Origin: a bacterium
GTDB lineage: Bacteria > Planctomycetota > Planctomycetia > Planctomycetales > Planctomycetaceae
Direction: 5' to 3'
Assembly (NCBI GenBank): GCA_016124895.1
Contig: WGMU01000163.1
Coordinates: 1 to 33,315 of the forward strand
DNA length: 33,315 nucleotides
Both the position numbers and the translations under genes were made by a program. The notes below the pieces were generated by a model, which saw only the letters and a program-made list of their open reading frames with translations, did not search any database and was not told the DNA's origin. The first letter of the stretch is position 1, and each line of letters opens with the position of its first letter. Positions 1 through 7,358 of the stretch are shown here, piece after piece.

Positions 1-54
1 CAGGTCTTTGATGCGATCCCTTTGAGTATCCGTCAACGCGTGACGAGCAGACAT
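1..54 (-). CDS. 5' end of a probable IS5/IS4-type transposase (cut by window edge)
   Basis: Only the first 18 codons are inside the window, reading MSARHALTDTQRDRIKDL. The pattern 'LTD-x-Q-x-x-R-I-x-x-L' is the usual opening of small IS5-group transposases and of the DUF4096 N-terminal domain. A textbook ribosome-binding site (GGAGGA, plus-strand positions 61-66) lies six bases upstream of the ATG at 54, so this is a real translation start and not a random ORF. The next gene upstream, on the same strand, is the glycosidase ending at 161. No terminal inverted repeat could be identified between 55 and 160. The family call is an inference from 18 residues. Confidence 0.5.
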   Translation of the reverse strand, partial: MSARHALTDTQRDRIKDL

Positions 55-160
55 GACCGGTCCTCCTTGACCTCTGACACGAAAACGGAATCGTCCCTGA
101 CCCGCCGAAATCCCGCAATCCGAATGTCCACACGGCCTAGTGGTCCGGCGGGAAACGGCC

Positions 161-1900
161 TCAGGGAGCTGCGGCATTCACGTATTGAATGAAGTCTTCC
201 AGGTGTCGGTAATTGTTGCTCCAGGTTGTGTACATGATTCCGTCGATGCCAGGAACATCTTCCGCGGCGGCGAGCCAGTCGGCGACGATCTGTTGCCAGT
301 TGCCGCGGTCGTAATACGTCGCGATGACCTGTCGATGGCCACGGCTGGCGAAGAACTTCAGTGACTGCCGGCTGCGGCCCTGATTCCAGTTGCCGATCAG
401 CGTGCTTTGATCGAGCCCCTCCCAGGAGCCTTTCATCGTGCCGCGCGTCAGCCAGTAGTTGTCGACCGCGTTGTGATACGGATCAAACATATCACTCCAG
501 GTCATGATCGCGGCATCGGGATCGAGTCGGCGAATCGTTTCTGTGCAGCGATGACTGCAGCGGGCCAGAACCTGCGCGGTTGTCGTGCCGGGCTGGTCGC
601 ACAACTCACACCAGCCGGCCAGCCGGATCTCGTCCTGAACCATGAGATAAGTCTTCGGCCGGTACAGCTTCCTGACAATTTCGAGATGCTGTTCCAGATA
701 TCTGAAGACATCGTCATGCGACAGGCAGACGCACATGCCGTCGTTCAGAGGATGCTGAGCATGAAAGTACGACACTTTCAGACGCTGCCCGTTGCGTATG
801 CGTGAGTCTTTTGCCAGCACGATGGGCGGTTCCGGGTGAGTCACTTCGTACTGGCCAGGCCAGCGGACGCGTCCCATCTGCGGATATTCCCAGCGTTCGA
901 AGTCGCGACCTTCCTCAAACTGCTGTGAACCGTCTTCGCTGACAACTCTGACTGGACAGCCGTCGCGGCGCAGCAGATTGATGCCCGCGACTTCGTGCAG
1001 ACTGACGTCGTCAATCCAGATTGTGCCGCATCCTGGTTGCCAGCCGCCGACGTACAGCCAGATTTCGCGGTTATCCAGCGTGTTGAAGACGGCCTGATGT
1101 TCAGTCCAGCCCTGAGTCGCCCGCACTCCAATCGTTCGCTTCTGCAGATTGAGTCGTCGCTTCTCGCTGACATTACCGTGTACGTGAATGCCCAGACTGT
1201 CTGGCCTGACGACATTTTCTGTTTTGATCCAGACGCGCACGTGATACTGGTGCCACGGCTTCAATTGCAGCCTGCGGAACAACCGACAGTTGCCATGTTC
1301 AGACGCTGTCTCGAAATGCTGAAACCGCAGCGACGCGTTGCCCGAATGTCTGACTTCACGGTCCTCAAACGATGCCTTGCCAGGCAGATCGATGAAATCC
1401 CAGCCGTCGGCGCGGTTGGGTTTGGAAAATGACTCGATATCGCCTGCAGGCAGCAGGTTTGCGCTGCGGACGTGTACGGCGCGACCGTCATGCACCTCGA
1501 AGATGCAGTCTCGGACAGGCAGTGCCGCCGCCAGATTGGGATCATTCGAGAGCAACTCGTTTGAGTAGCCGTTGATGCCCATGACGCGCGGGATCAGTTC
1601 AACGTTAGCCTTTTCCGCAGCCTGACGGACTCGCCCGATGTTCTCATAAAGTGCCTCCGGCTGTCGGAAACTCAGCAGCATCAGTCGCTTTGTTCCGACG
1701 CACATGCCGTTGTACCCGGCCTGACCGGCCCGCTGGATCAGCGAGATGAGTTCTTTTGTCTGGTCATCGCGCCGCAGGTCGAATCCAGGATGGGTGTAAA
1801 CCCAGCGGCGGGCAAACCGCTGTGCCATGGCGGGTGACTCGGCAAACACGCACACCACCACGACCAGAACAACACAGACTGCTGAGGTGACTCGTCGCAT
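161..1900 (-). CDS. exported GH20-like glycosidase with inserted carbohydrate-binding-like domain
   Basis: The chosen start (ATG at 1900, MRRVTS) begins a clean signal peptide: two arginines, a run of about 17 mostly Val/Ala/Leu residues, then SPAMAQ. An ATG at 1951 would only add 17 residues in front of it. The mature protein opens like a TIM-barrel hydrolase ('YTHPGFDLRR', 'AGYNGMCVG'). An insert of about 150 residues (about 150-305) looks like a galactose-binding-type beta-sandwich ('HSGNASLRF', 'WHQYHVRVWIKTEN', 'TIWIDDVSLHEV'). The barrel then resumes, with an Asp-Glu pair at residues 423-424 in 'MVQDEIRLAGWCELC'. That matches the acid/base region of GH20 hexosaminidases, and 'MTWSDMFDP' follows as in that family. 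The domain order is seen; the GH20 relationship is inferred. The substrate is unknown, possibly an amino-sugar glycan. The gene is divergent from the permease at 2080. Confidence 0.6.
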   Translation of the reverse strand: MRRVTSAVCVVLVVVVCVFAESPAMAQRFARRWVYTHPGFDLRRDDQTKELISLIQRAGQAGYNGMCVGTKRLMLLSFRQPEALYENIGRVRQAAEKANVELIPRVMGINGYSNELLSNDPNLAAALPVRDCIFEVHDGRAVHVRSANLLPAGDIESFSKPNRADGWDFIDLPGKASFEDREVRHSGNASLRFQHFETASEHGNCRLFRRLQLKPWHQYHVRVWIKTENVVRPDSLGIHVHGNVSEKRRLNLQKRTIGVRATQGWTEHQAVFNTLDNREIWLYVGGWQPGCGTIWIDDVSLHEVAGINLLRRDGCPVRVVSEDGSQQFEEGRDFERWEYPQMGRVRWPGQYEVTHPEPPIVLAKDSRIRNGQRLKVSYFHAQHPLNDGMCVCLSHDDVFRYLEQHLEIVRKLYRPKTYLMVQDEIRLAGWCELCDQPGTTTAQVLARCSHRCTETIRRLDPDAAIMTWSDMFDPYHNAVDNYWLTRGTMKGSWEGLDQSTLIGNWNQGRSRQSLKFFASRGHRQVIATYYDRGNWQQIVADWLAAAEDVPGIDGIMYTTWSNNYRHLEDFIQYVNAAAP

Positions 1901-2005
1901 TTCTCGCCTGACATCTTCCGGGATCCCGGCAGTGGCACCAGCGAACTTCATCGCCGCGTTTCCCAGACGCTATTGAGTTCCGCCCGATGCCATCGTACGC
2001 TCTTG

Positions 2006-2022
2006 CCTAGACATCCTACAGA
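2006..2022 (+). promoter_or_regulatory. candidate PadR operator, copy 1
   Basis: Plus strand reads CCTAGACATCCTACAGA. It agrees at 13 of 17 positions with the copy upstream of padR (read on the minus strand), all differences being in the central four bases (CCTAGA-N4-CTACAGA). It lies 58 bp before the first permease start, inside the divergent promoter region shared with the glycosidase. Assignment to PadR is inferred from location and recurrence. Confidence 0.4.
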
Positions 2023-2079
2023 AGAGGCCGCAACTCGGCCACAGCAGGCCGGGTTGTGTGTGGAACAAGGCGACCCGGA

Positions 2080-3438
2080 ATGCGAACTGACAGGCTTCGG
2101 GAACTCACGTCGCAAATCCGCAGGCTCATGCGACGTTCGCGGTTCGAAGCGGAGATGAATGATGAGCTGCAGTTTCACATCGACATGCAGGTCGAACAGT
2201 TCATCCGCGACGGAATGTCTCCTGCTGAAGCCCGGCGTCAGGCACGCGTTGCATTCGGGGGAGTGGAACAGACGCGTGAGGAATGTCGAGACAACGTGGG
2301 AGTGCGGTTGATGAGCGACTTCGTTCATGATCTGCGTTACGCGCTGCGCACGCTCGTCCGCAGCCCCGGTTTTACGATCGTGGCCATCCTGACGCTGGCG
2401 ATGGGCATTGGAGCGAACACTGCCGTCTTCAGTGTTGTAAACACGCTGCTGCTGCGGCCGCTTCCGTTTCACGAACCAGATCGCATTGTGATGCTCTGGC
2501 AGCAGAACACGGAAACCGGTCTCCGTCAGGACCAGGTCGCCTGGGCCGACTACTTCGACTGGCAGGGCCAGAGCACGACAATCGAATCGTTCGCGTGCGT
2601 TGTGAACAGCACGGCTGTCAGCCGGAACTTCCTGATGTGGTCCGGCAGTGACGTCACTCGCATTCGCGGGCGACATGTTTCGTCGAGCCTGTTCAAAGTG
2701 CTCGGCGTGCGGCCGATGCTTGGCCAGACTCTCGAAGCAGCGGACGACCAGCCAGGTGGTCTGCAGCGCGCGGTGCTCAGCTATGCGCTGTGGACTCAGG
2801 CCTTCGGCAGCGATCCGCAGGTGATCGGTCAGTCGATTGATCTGGGACGTGACGAGCCGACGTTTATCAACGTGGGTGGCGAAGCGCGCTTTGAGATTGT
2901 CGGCGTGATGCCACCGGATTTCCGGTTTCCGCAGGACGCCGACGTCTGGCTATCGATTGCCGGATACGGCGAAGAACGACGACTGAGAAGCACATTCGCC
3001 CGGCGTGACGCACACAGAATATGGGCACTGGGCCGCCTGCACGATGGCGTCACCGTCGAGCAGGCCAGTGCAGAACTCAACACGCTTCAGAGGGAGATCG
3101 CCGACGATCCTGAGAATCGGAACATGATCCGTCTGGCATCGGAAGTTGTCGTGACTCCACTGCTGGACCAGGTCAACGGCCAGGCAACGCGGCCGGCGCT
3201 GCTGGTGCTGACGGGAGCCGTCGCATTCGTGCTGCTGATCGCCTGCGCGAACGTTGCGAATCTGCTGCTGGCGCGTGCCATGTCGCGTCGTCGCGAGATC
3301 GCGATTCGAGTCGCTCTGGGAGCAGGAAGAGTACGCGTCATTCGTCAGCTTCTGACAGAAAGCCTGCTGTGTTGTCGGTGTTCGGTGCTGCCGTTGGAGT
3401 GCTGTTCGCCGTCTGGGGAATCGATCTGCTTGAACTGA
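2080..3438 (+). CDS. ADOP-family ABC transporter permease, N-terminal part (frameshifted gene)
   Basis: The start at 2080 (MRTDRLREL) is preferred over the in-frame codon at 2056 because it begins right at the permease prefix domain. That domain (residues about 20-65) has the hallmark pattern '[12 protein letters not shown]', '[17 protein letters not shown]'. It is followed by '[15 protein letters not shown]', a first membrane helix (about 98-124), a MacB-type periplasmic core domain with the family motifs 'WADYFDWQ' and '[13 protein letters not shown]', and a second helix at '[19 protein letters not shown]'. '[24 protein letters not shown]' is the cytoplasmic coupling segment. After 'ESLL' the frame runs into unrelated sequence rich in Cys and stops at 3438. 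The rest of the protein continues in another frame from 3369. ADOP permeases normally carry two FtsX/MacB modules in one chain of 800-900 residues, so this is half a gene. Confidence 0.8.
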   Translation: MRTDRLRELTSQIRRLMRRSRFEAEMNDELQFHIDMQVEQFIRDGMSPAEARRQARVAFGGVEQTREECRDNVGVRLMSDFVHDLRYALRTLVRSPGFTIVAILTLAMGIGANTAVFSVVNTLLLRPLPFHEPDRIVMLWQQNTETGLRQDQVAWADYFDWQGQSTTIESFACVVNSTAVSRNFLMWSGSDVTRIRGRHVSSSLFKVLGVRPMLGQTLEAADDQPGGLQRAVLSYALWTQAFGSDPQVIGQSIDLGRDEPTFINVGGEARFEIVGVMPPDFRFPQDADVWLSIAGYGEERRLRSTFARRDAHRIWALGRLHDGVTVEQASAELNTLQREIADDPENRNMIRLASEVVVTPLLDQVNGQATRPALLVLTGAVAFVLLIACANVANLLLARAMSRRREIAIRVALGAGRVRVIRQLLTESLLCCRCSVLPLECCSPSGESICLN

Positions 3439-4850
3439 TTCACACGGACTCGGCCTGGCTGGGGGTCAAGGAATTCCGGTTTGACCGACTGGCTGATGTC
3501 AGCATCGATCCGACCGTGCTGGGTTTCACTGTCGGCGTTTCGGTCATGACGGGCATCGTCTTCGGGCTGATCCCCGCGACACAGGCATCGCGGCTGAACG
3601 TCAATGCGACGCTGAAAGAAGACAGCCGTGCGGGAACGTCGAGCCGTACGACGCGGTTCCTGAGAAACACGCTGCTTGTGTCTGAAGTCGCTTTGGCACT
3701 GGTCCTGCTGGTTGGGGCCGGCGTCGCGATGCGCAGTTTCGCGCGAATGATTGACGTCAATGTTGGTCTGCAGCCGGACAACGTACTGCGTGCGGAACTG
3801 GATATCGATATGGCTCGTAAGGTCTACGGTCTGGATGCCGCCGGTTCGTTCGAGAAAGCAACGTCGCTGCTGCGATCTGTGCCGGGAGTACAGGGTGTCG
3901 CCGGCTGCGGAGAGACTCCTTTAACGAAGAGCGGCTGGAATGACACGTTCCGGATCGTCGGCCCTCTGCACAACGGATTGGATCTCGCCGAACTCCCTTC
4001 GACCGACGTGCGGCTGATGGGACCGGGTGCATTTGAGATGCTGGGAATTCCATTGTTGGCCGGCCGCGAGTTTACAGAAGCGGACGACTCCAGCGCGCCC
4101 AGCGTAACGATCATTAACGATGCGCTGCGTCAGAAGTTTTTTGGTGACGAAGACCCGGTCGGCCAGAAGATTCAAATGCGCGGCTGGCGCAACATGGAAA
4201 AGACGGTCATCGGCGTCGTCGGCAGCATCCGGAACTACAGCAGTGACACTGTCGGCCAGCCGGAACTCTACTTTCCTTTCAAGCAGTCATTTTTTGCCGG
4301 AGCAGAAGTCGGGCCTGTCGTGCTGATTCGGGTTCAGGGCAACGCCATGTCGCTCGTTCCAGCACTGCGCCATGCAGTTGACGGCCCCGATCCGCGGCAG
4401 CAGGTTCTGGTTCGATTCAGCAGTCTGGATCAGATCCTGGATCTGTCGGCGTCGTCCGAGCGATTTCAGACGGTTCTGCTGAGCTGTTTCGCGGGAGCCG
4501 CTCTGCTGCTGGCGATTGTCGGCGTGTTCGGGGTCATGTCGTATTCGACGTCGCAGCGAGTTCAGGAAATCGGCATTCGCGTCGCATTGGGAGCACAGCC
4601 GACAGATATCCTCAAAACAGTCACGTGGCAGGGTGTGCTGCTGTGTCTGATCGGCATTGCCATCGGAGTTGCGGTGGCCGTCGCTCTGAGCCAGTTGCTG
4701 AGCAGTCTGTTCTTCGGACTGGATTCGCTCGACGCGAGGATGCTGTCTGTCATGAGCACGCTTCTGCTGGCAGTCGGGACACTGGCCAGTCTGTTGCCCG
4801 CCTGGAAGGCGCTGCGCATCGATCCGAGTGTGGCTCTGCGGCAGGACTGA
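3369..4850 (+). CDS. ADOP-family ABC transporter permease, C-terminal part (frameshifted gene)
   Basis: The frame resumes exactly where the upstream frame fails: '[22 protein letters not shown]' continues the helix after 'RQLLTESLL'. The GTG at 3369 has no ribosome-binding site and is probably not a real start. The segment holds the remaining helices of module 1 ('[17 protein letters not shown]'), then module 2: a helix at '[20 protein letters not shown]', a second periplasmic core domain ('[16 protein letters not shown]', '[14 protein letters not shown]'), and the last three helices with '[19 protein letters not shown]' between them. It ends with '[19 protein letters not shown]', the typical ADOP C-terminus. 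With the frame repaired the protein would be about 922 residues. The gene is probably a recent pseudogene or a sequencing error. An intact paralogue lies at 7359-10025. Confidence 0.75.
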   Translation: MLSVFGAAVGVLFAVWGIDLLELIHTDSAWLGVKEFRFDRLADVSIDPTVLGFTVGVSVMTGIVFGLIPATQASRLNVNATLKEDSRAGTSSRTTRFLRNTLLVSEVALALVLLVGAGVAMRSFARMIDVNVGLQPDNVLRAELDIDMARKVYGLDAAGSFEKATSLLRSVPGVQGVAGCGETPLTKSGWNDTFRIVGPLHNGLDLAELPSTDVRLMGPGAFEMLGIPLLAGREFTEADDSSAPSVTIINDALRQKFFGDEDPVGQKIQMRGWRNMEKTVIGVVGSIRNYSSDTVGQPELYFPFKQSFFAGAEVGPVVLIRVQGNAMSLVPALRHAVDGPDPRQQVLVRFSSLDQILDLSASSERFQTVLLSCFAGAALLLAIVGVFGVMSYSTSQRVQEIGIRVALGAQPTDILKTVTWQGVLLCLIGIAIGVAVAVALSQLLSSLFFGLDSLDARMLSVMSTLLLAVGTLASLLPAWKALRIDPSVALRQD

Positions 4851-4896
4851 CGGCATCTTCTCCTTGAAACCGTCAAGCATGCCGTCGTAGCATTGT

Positions 4897-4913
4897 TCTG
4901 TAGACAATCTAGG
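4897..4913 (-). promoter_or_regulatory. candidate PadR operator, copy 2 (autoregulatory)
   Basis: Minus strand reads CCTAGATTGTCTACAGA. It sits 37 bp upstream of the padR ATG in the short gap after the first permease. It overlaps a perfect 5-bp dyad with a 7-bp spacer (ATTGT...ACAAT, 4892-4908), the size of site a PadR dimer could hold. PadR proteins commonly repress their own operon; binding here is inferred. Confidence 0.45.
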
Positions 4914-4950
4914 GGGACAACGGGCCGCAGGCTCGATCGTGGAGCTGGAC

Positions 4951-5283
4951 ATGAGCAAAGACCGACTGGAACTGCTGCAGGGAACGCTCGACATGCTGAT
5001 CCTGAAATCTCTGGATCTGGAGCCAATGCACGGGTTCGGCATCTCAGTACGCATCCGGCAGATGTCTCAGGAAGTGCTGCAGGTCGAGCAGGGATCACTG
5101 TATCCGGCTCTGTACCGCCTCGAGAACCGCGGCTGGATTCGATCGAAGTGGGGAGTCTCTGAGAACAATCGCAAAGCAAAGTTTTATGAGCTGACTGCTG
5201 CCGGTCGGAAGCAACTTGGTCTCGAACGCGAAAACTGGGAACGGCTCTCAACGGCCATCAATCTGGTGATGGGGATGGCCTGA
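4951..5283 (+). CDS. PadR-family transcriptional regulator
   Basis: A winged-helix repressor of 110 residues, the usual size of the short PadR subfamily. The start at 4951 ([20 protein letters not shown]) has GGAG six bases upstream; an in-frame GTG at 4939 lacks this. Diagnostic stretches are '[14 protein letters not shown]' (helix 1), '[13 protein letters not shown]', then '[18 protein letters not shown]', which is the recognition-helix signature of PadR, and the wing '[17 protein letters not shown]'. A C-terminal helix provides dimerisation. The gene stands directly before the adaptor-ATPase-permease genes with 12 bp to the next start, so they form one operon. Three copies of a shared 17-bp motif near genes of this cluster suggest its regulon. 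The inducing ligand is unknown; related PadR proteins respond to phenolics or drugs. Confidence 0.9.
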   Translation: MSKDRLELLQGTLDMLILKSLDLEPMHGFGISVRIRQMSQEVLQVEQGSLYPALYRLENRGWIRSKWGVSENNRKAKFYELTAAGRKQLGLERENWERLSTAINLVMGMA

Positions 5284-5295
5284 CCGAGGTGATCT

Positions 5296-6564
5296 GTGGA
5301 TGTCGTGCGGAAAAAACGCAAATCACTGCGGTGGCTGCGATGGACGCTGCTGTTCGTCGCTGTCAGCGCCGGGGTTGCCGCCACGACAAGCGGCCTGTCA
5401 TCACTCGACAAGGCGCTTCCGGAATTCGATCGCTCGTCTGTGATCATCGACGAAGTTCAGTATGGCACGTTTACCAGAACGGTCCGTGGGCCAGGAACGC
5501 TTGTGCCGGAAGAGATTACCTGGGTCACGACTGACGTTGGTGGCACCATCGTCGAATTGTTTGTGGAACCGGGCCAGAAGATGACTCCGGAGACTCCACT
5601 GTTGCGACTGCACGATCCGCAGATGGAGCGTTCCATCCGTGAAGCGGAACGGAACCGCGACTCAGCGAAAGCCGATGTCGAACGGTTCCTGCTGCAGCAG
5701 AAATCGCAGCAGCTCGATCTGAAAGTTGCCCGCGAAACAGCTCGGGCTGATTTTGAGGAAGCGCGTGAGCAGGCGGAACTCAACGAGACGCTGGCACGCC
5801 GCAGCATCATTTCGCAGCGTCAGTGGCAGTTGTCACGCGACAAAGCAGAACGCAACCGCATGCTGCTGGAAGTGCAGATCGAACGTGAGAAGAACAGCCA
5901 CGAGACAATGGCGCTGCAGCTTGACGAACGGCAGGCCGCCGTTGACCGGGCTCAGGACTGGCTCGACGAACGTGAGGAGCAGGAACTGGCGCTGCTGGTT
6001 CTCGCCGGGACGAGTGGCGTGCTGCAGCAACTGGGCTCAACCGGCGGTGGTCTGGAAGTTGGCCAGCGCATCGCTCAGGGAACTGTTGTGGCTCGAATTT
6101 CAGAACCGACGCGTCTGAAAGCAGTGCTTCAGGTGCCGCAGACGCAGGCACGTGACATCGTGCGCGGCCAGCCGGTTGAAGTCGATACGCGCAATGGCAT
6201 CGTGGCTGGCGTCGTCAGCCGCATTGATCCTGCCGTGCAGAACGACCGGGTCGCCGTCGATGTCGAGCTGACTGGAGAACTGCCGCGCGGGGCTCGACCG
6301 GATCTGAGTGTTGAAGGGCTGATCGAAGTTTCGCGCATCAGCGAGGCGCTGTTTGTTCGCAAGCCGGCGTTCAGTCGTGAGCACGGCCGGCTTGAAGTCT
6401 TCCGGCTCGAACCGGGCGGAAGGACTGCTGTCAGGATTCCAGTCGAGTTTGGAGCCGCATCGTCCTTCACCATCGAGGTGACGTCGGGGCTGAAGGCTGG
6501 CGACGAGATCGTGATCTCTGAGACTTCGCACTGGAAAGACTTTGATCGGGTGTTGTTGAAATAA
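5296..6564 (+). CDS. HlyD/MacA-like periplasmic adaptor (membrane fusion protein)
   Basis: 422 residues from a GTG start, with AGGT five bases upstream. An ATG four bases later is out of frame. A basic N-terminus is followed by one membrane anchor (about 13-31). A lipoyl-like half-motif comes next ('GTLVPEEITWVTTDVGGTIVELFVEPGQ', split here as residues about 67-94), then a long alpha-helical hairpin rich in Glu, Arg and Gln (about 107-240). The second lipoyl half follows ('GVLQQLG...GLEVGQRIAQGTVVARI'), then beta-barrel and membrane-proximal domains ('VLQVPQTQARDIVRGQPVEVDTRNG', 'VTSGLKAGDEIVISE'). This is the order expected of MacA-type adaptors that link an inner-membrane ABC permease to a TolC channel. 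It lies 12 bp after padR and 20 bp before the ATPase. Confidence 0.88.
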   Translation: MDVVRKKRKSLRWLRWTLLFVAVSAGVAATTSGLSSLDKALPEFDRSSVIIDEVQYGTFTRTVRGPGTLVPEEITWVTTDVGGTIVELFVEPGQKMTPETPLLRLHDPQMERSIREAERNRDSAKADVERFLLQQKSQQLDLKVARETARADFEEAREQAELNETLARRSIISQRQWQLSRDKAERNRMLLEVQIEREKNSHETMALQLDERQAAVDRAQDWLDEREEQELALLVLAGTSGVLQQLGSTGGGLEVGQRIAQGTVVARISEPTRLKAVLQVPQTQARDIVRGQPVEVDTRNGIVAGVVSRIDPAVQNDRVAVDVELTGELPRGARPDLSVEGLIEVSRISEALFVRKPAFSREHGRLEVFRLEPGGRTAVRIPVEFGAASSFTIEVTSGLKAGDEIVISETSHWKDFDRVLLK

Positions 6565-6584
6565 CCTCACGGGGTGCTGCAGAC

Positions 6585-7328
6585 ATGACGAGTTCCAGTG
6601 AATCGCCGCTGATTTCGATGCGCCAACTCTGCCGCGTGTTTCTCACCGAAGAGATCGAGACCTACGCCCTGTCGGGGGTGGATGTCGAACTGCGACGCGG
6701 CGAGTTTGTTTCAATCGCCGGGCCGTCCGGATGCGGCAAGTCGACGCTGCTGTCGATCATGGGACTGCTCGATTCACCAACCGAGGGTGAGTACTTCCTG
6801 AAGGGGGATGAAGTCGGGTCGCTTTCCGTGCGGCAGCGCAGCCGGGTGCGCAACCGCGAGATCGGCTTTATTTTTCAGGCCTTCAATCTGATCGGTGACC
6901 TGACGGTGTGGGAAAATGTCGAACTGCCGCTGACGTATCGCGGGATGCCGGCAGCCGACCGTCGTGAGCAGGTCGAGCGGGCACTGACGAAAGTCGACAT
7001 GGCACATCGGATGAGGCATTACCCGGCGCAGTTGTCCGGTGGTCAGCAGCAGCGAGTCGCTGTCGCTCGTGCGCTGGCCGGCAGTCCGGCGATTCTGCTG
7101 GCCGACGAACCGACGGGAAATCTCGATTCAAAGAACGGCCTGGCCGTGATGGACCTGCTGAAGGAGCTGCACGCGGATGGTGCCACCATCTGCATGGTGA
7201 CGCACGACCCCCGTTTCGCCGGCTTCGCTGACCGCACGGTCCACCTGTTTGACGGCAAGGTTGTCTCGGCGGAAGAAGCCGAACAACAGGCATCGGCCGT
7301 TGACGTTCCTGCCGCAGTCGCCTCCTGA
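6585..7328 (+). CDS. MacB/LolD-type ABC transporter ATP-binding protein
   Basis: 247 residues with every motif of an active ABC ATPase: Walker A GPSGCGKST (46-54), Q-loop Gln 98 in 'IGFIFQAFNLIGDLTVWENV', signature LSGGQ (150-154), Walker B ILLADEP (170-176, catalytic Glu 175), D-loop 'GNLDS', and the switch His 207 in 'MVTHDP'. The 'ALSGVDVELRRGEFVSIAGPSGCGKST' context and short length place it in the MacB/LolD/FtsE group that powers FtsX-type permeases without substrate import. It probably serves the ADOP permease encoded immediately downstream (start 7359) and, when that gene was intact, the one upstream. A Glu/Ala-rich tail of about 20 residues is extra. Confidence 0.93.
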   Translation: MTSSSESPLISMRQLCRVFLTEEIETYALSGVDVELRRGEFVSIAGPSGCGKSTLLSIMGLLDSPTEGEYFLKGDEVGSLSVRQRSRVRNREIGFIFQAFNLIGDLTVWENVELPLTYRGMPAADRREQVERALTKVDMAHRMRHYPAQLSGGQQQRVAVARALAGSPAILLADEPTGNLDSKNGLAVMDLLKELHADGATICMVTHDPRFAGFADRTVHLFDGKVVSAEEAEQQASAVDVPAAVAS

Positions 7329-7358
7329 TCCTGCCCGTTGATCTCGCTGGAATTCTCC

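Noticed and set aside
1948-2676. Minus-strand frame of 242 codons overlapping the first permease
   Set aside because: Antisense to the ADOP prefix domain and first helix; no recognisable domain.
3361-3380. Programmed ribosomal frameshift in the first ADOP permease
   Set aside because: No slippery heptamer, no downstream pseudoknot noticed, and ADOP genes are normally uninterrupted.
4287-5054. Minus-strand frame of 255 codons across the permease end and padR
   Set aside because: Gln/Arg/His-rich antisense composition, overlaps two well-supported genes, no start signal.
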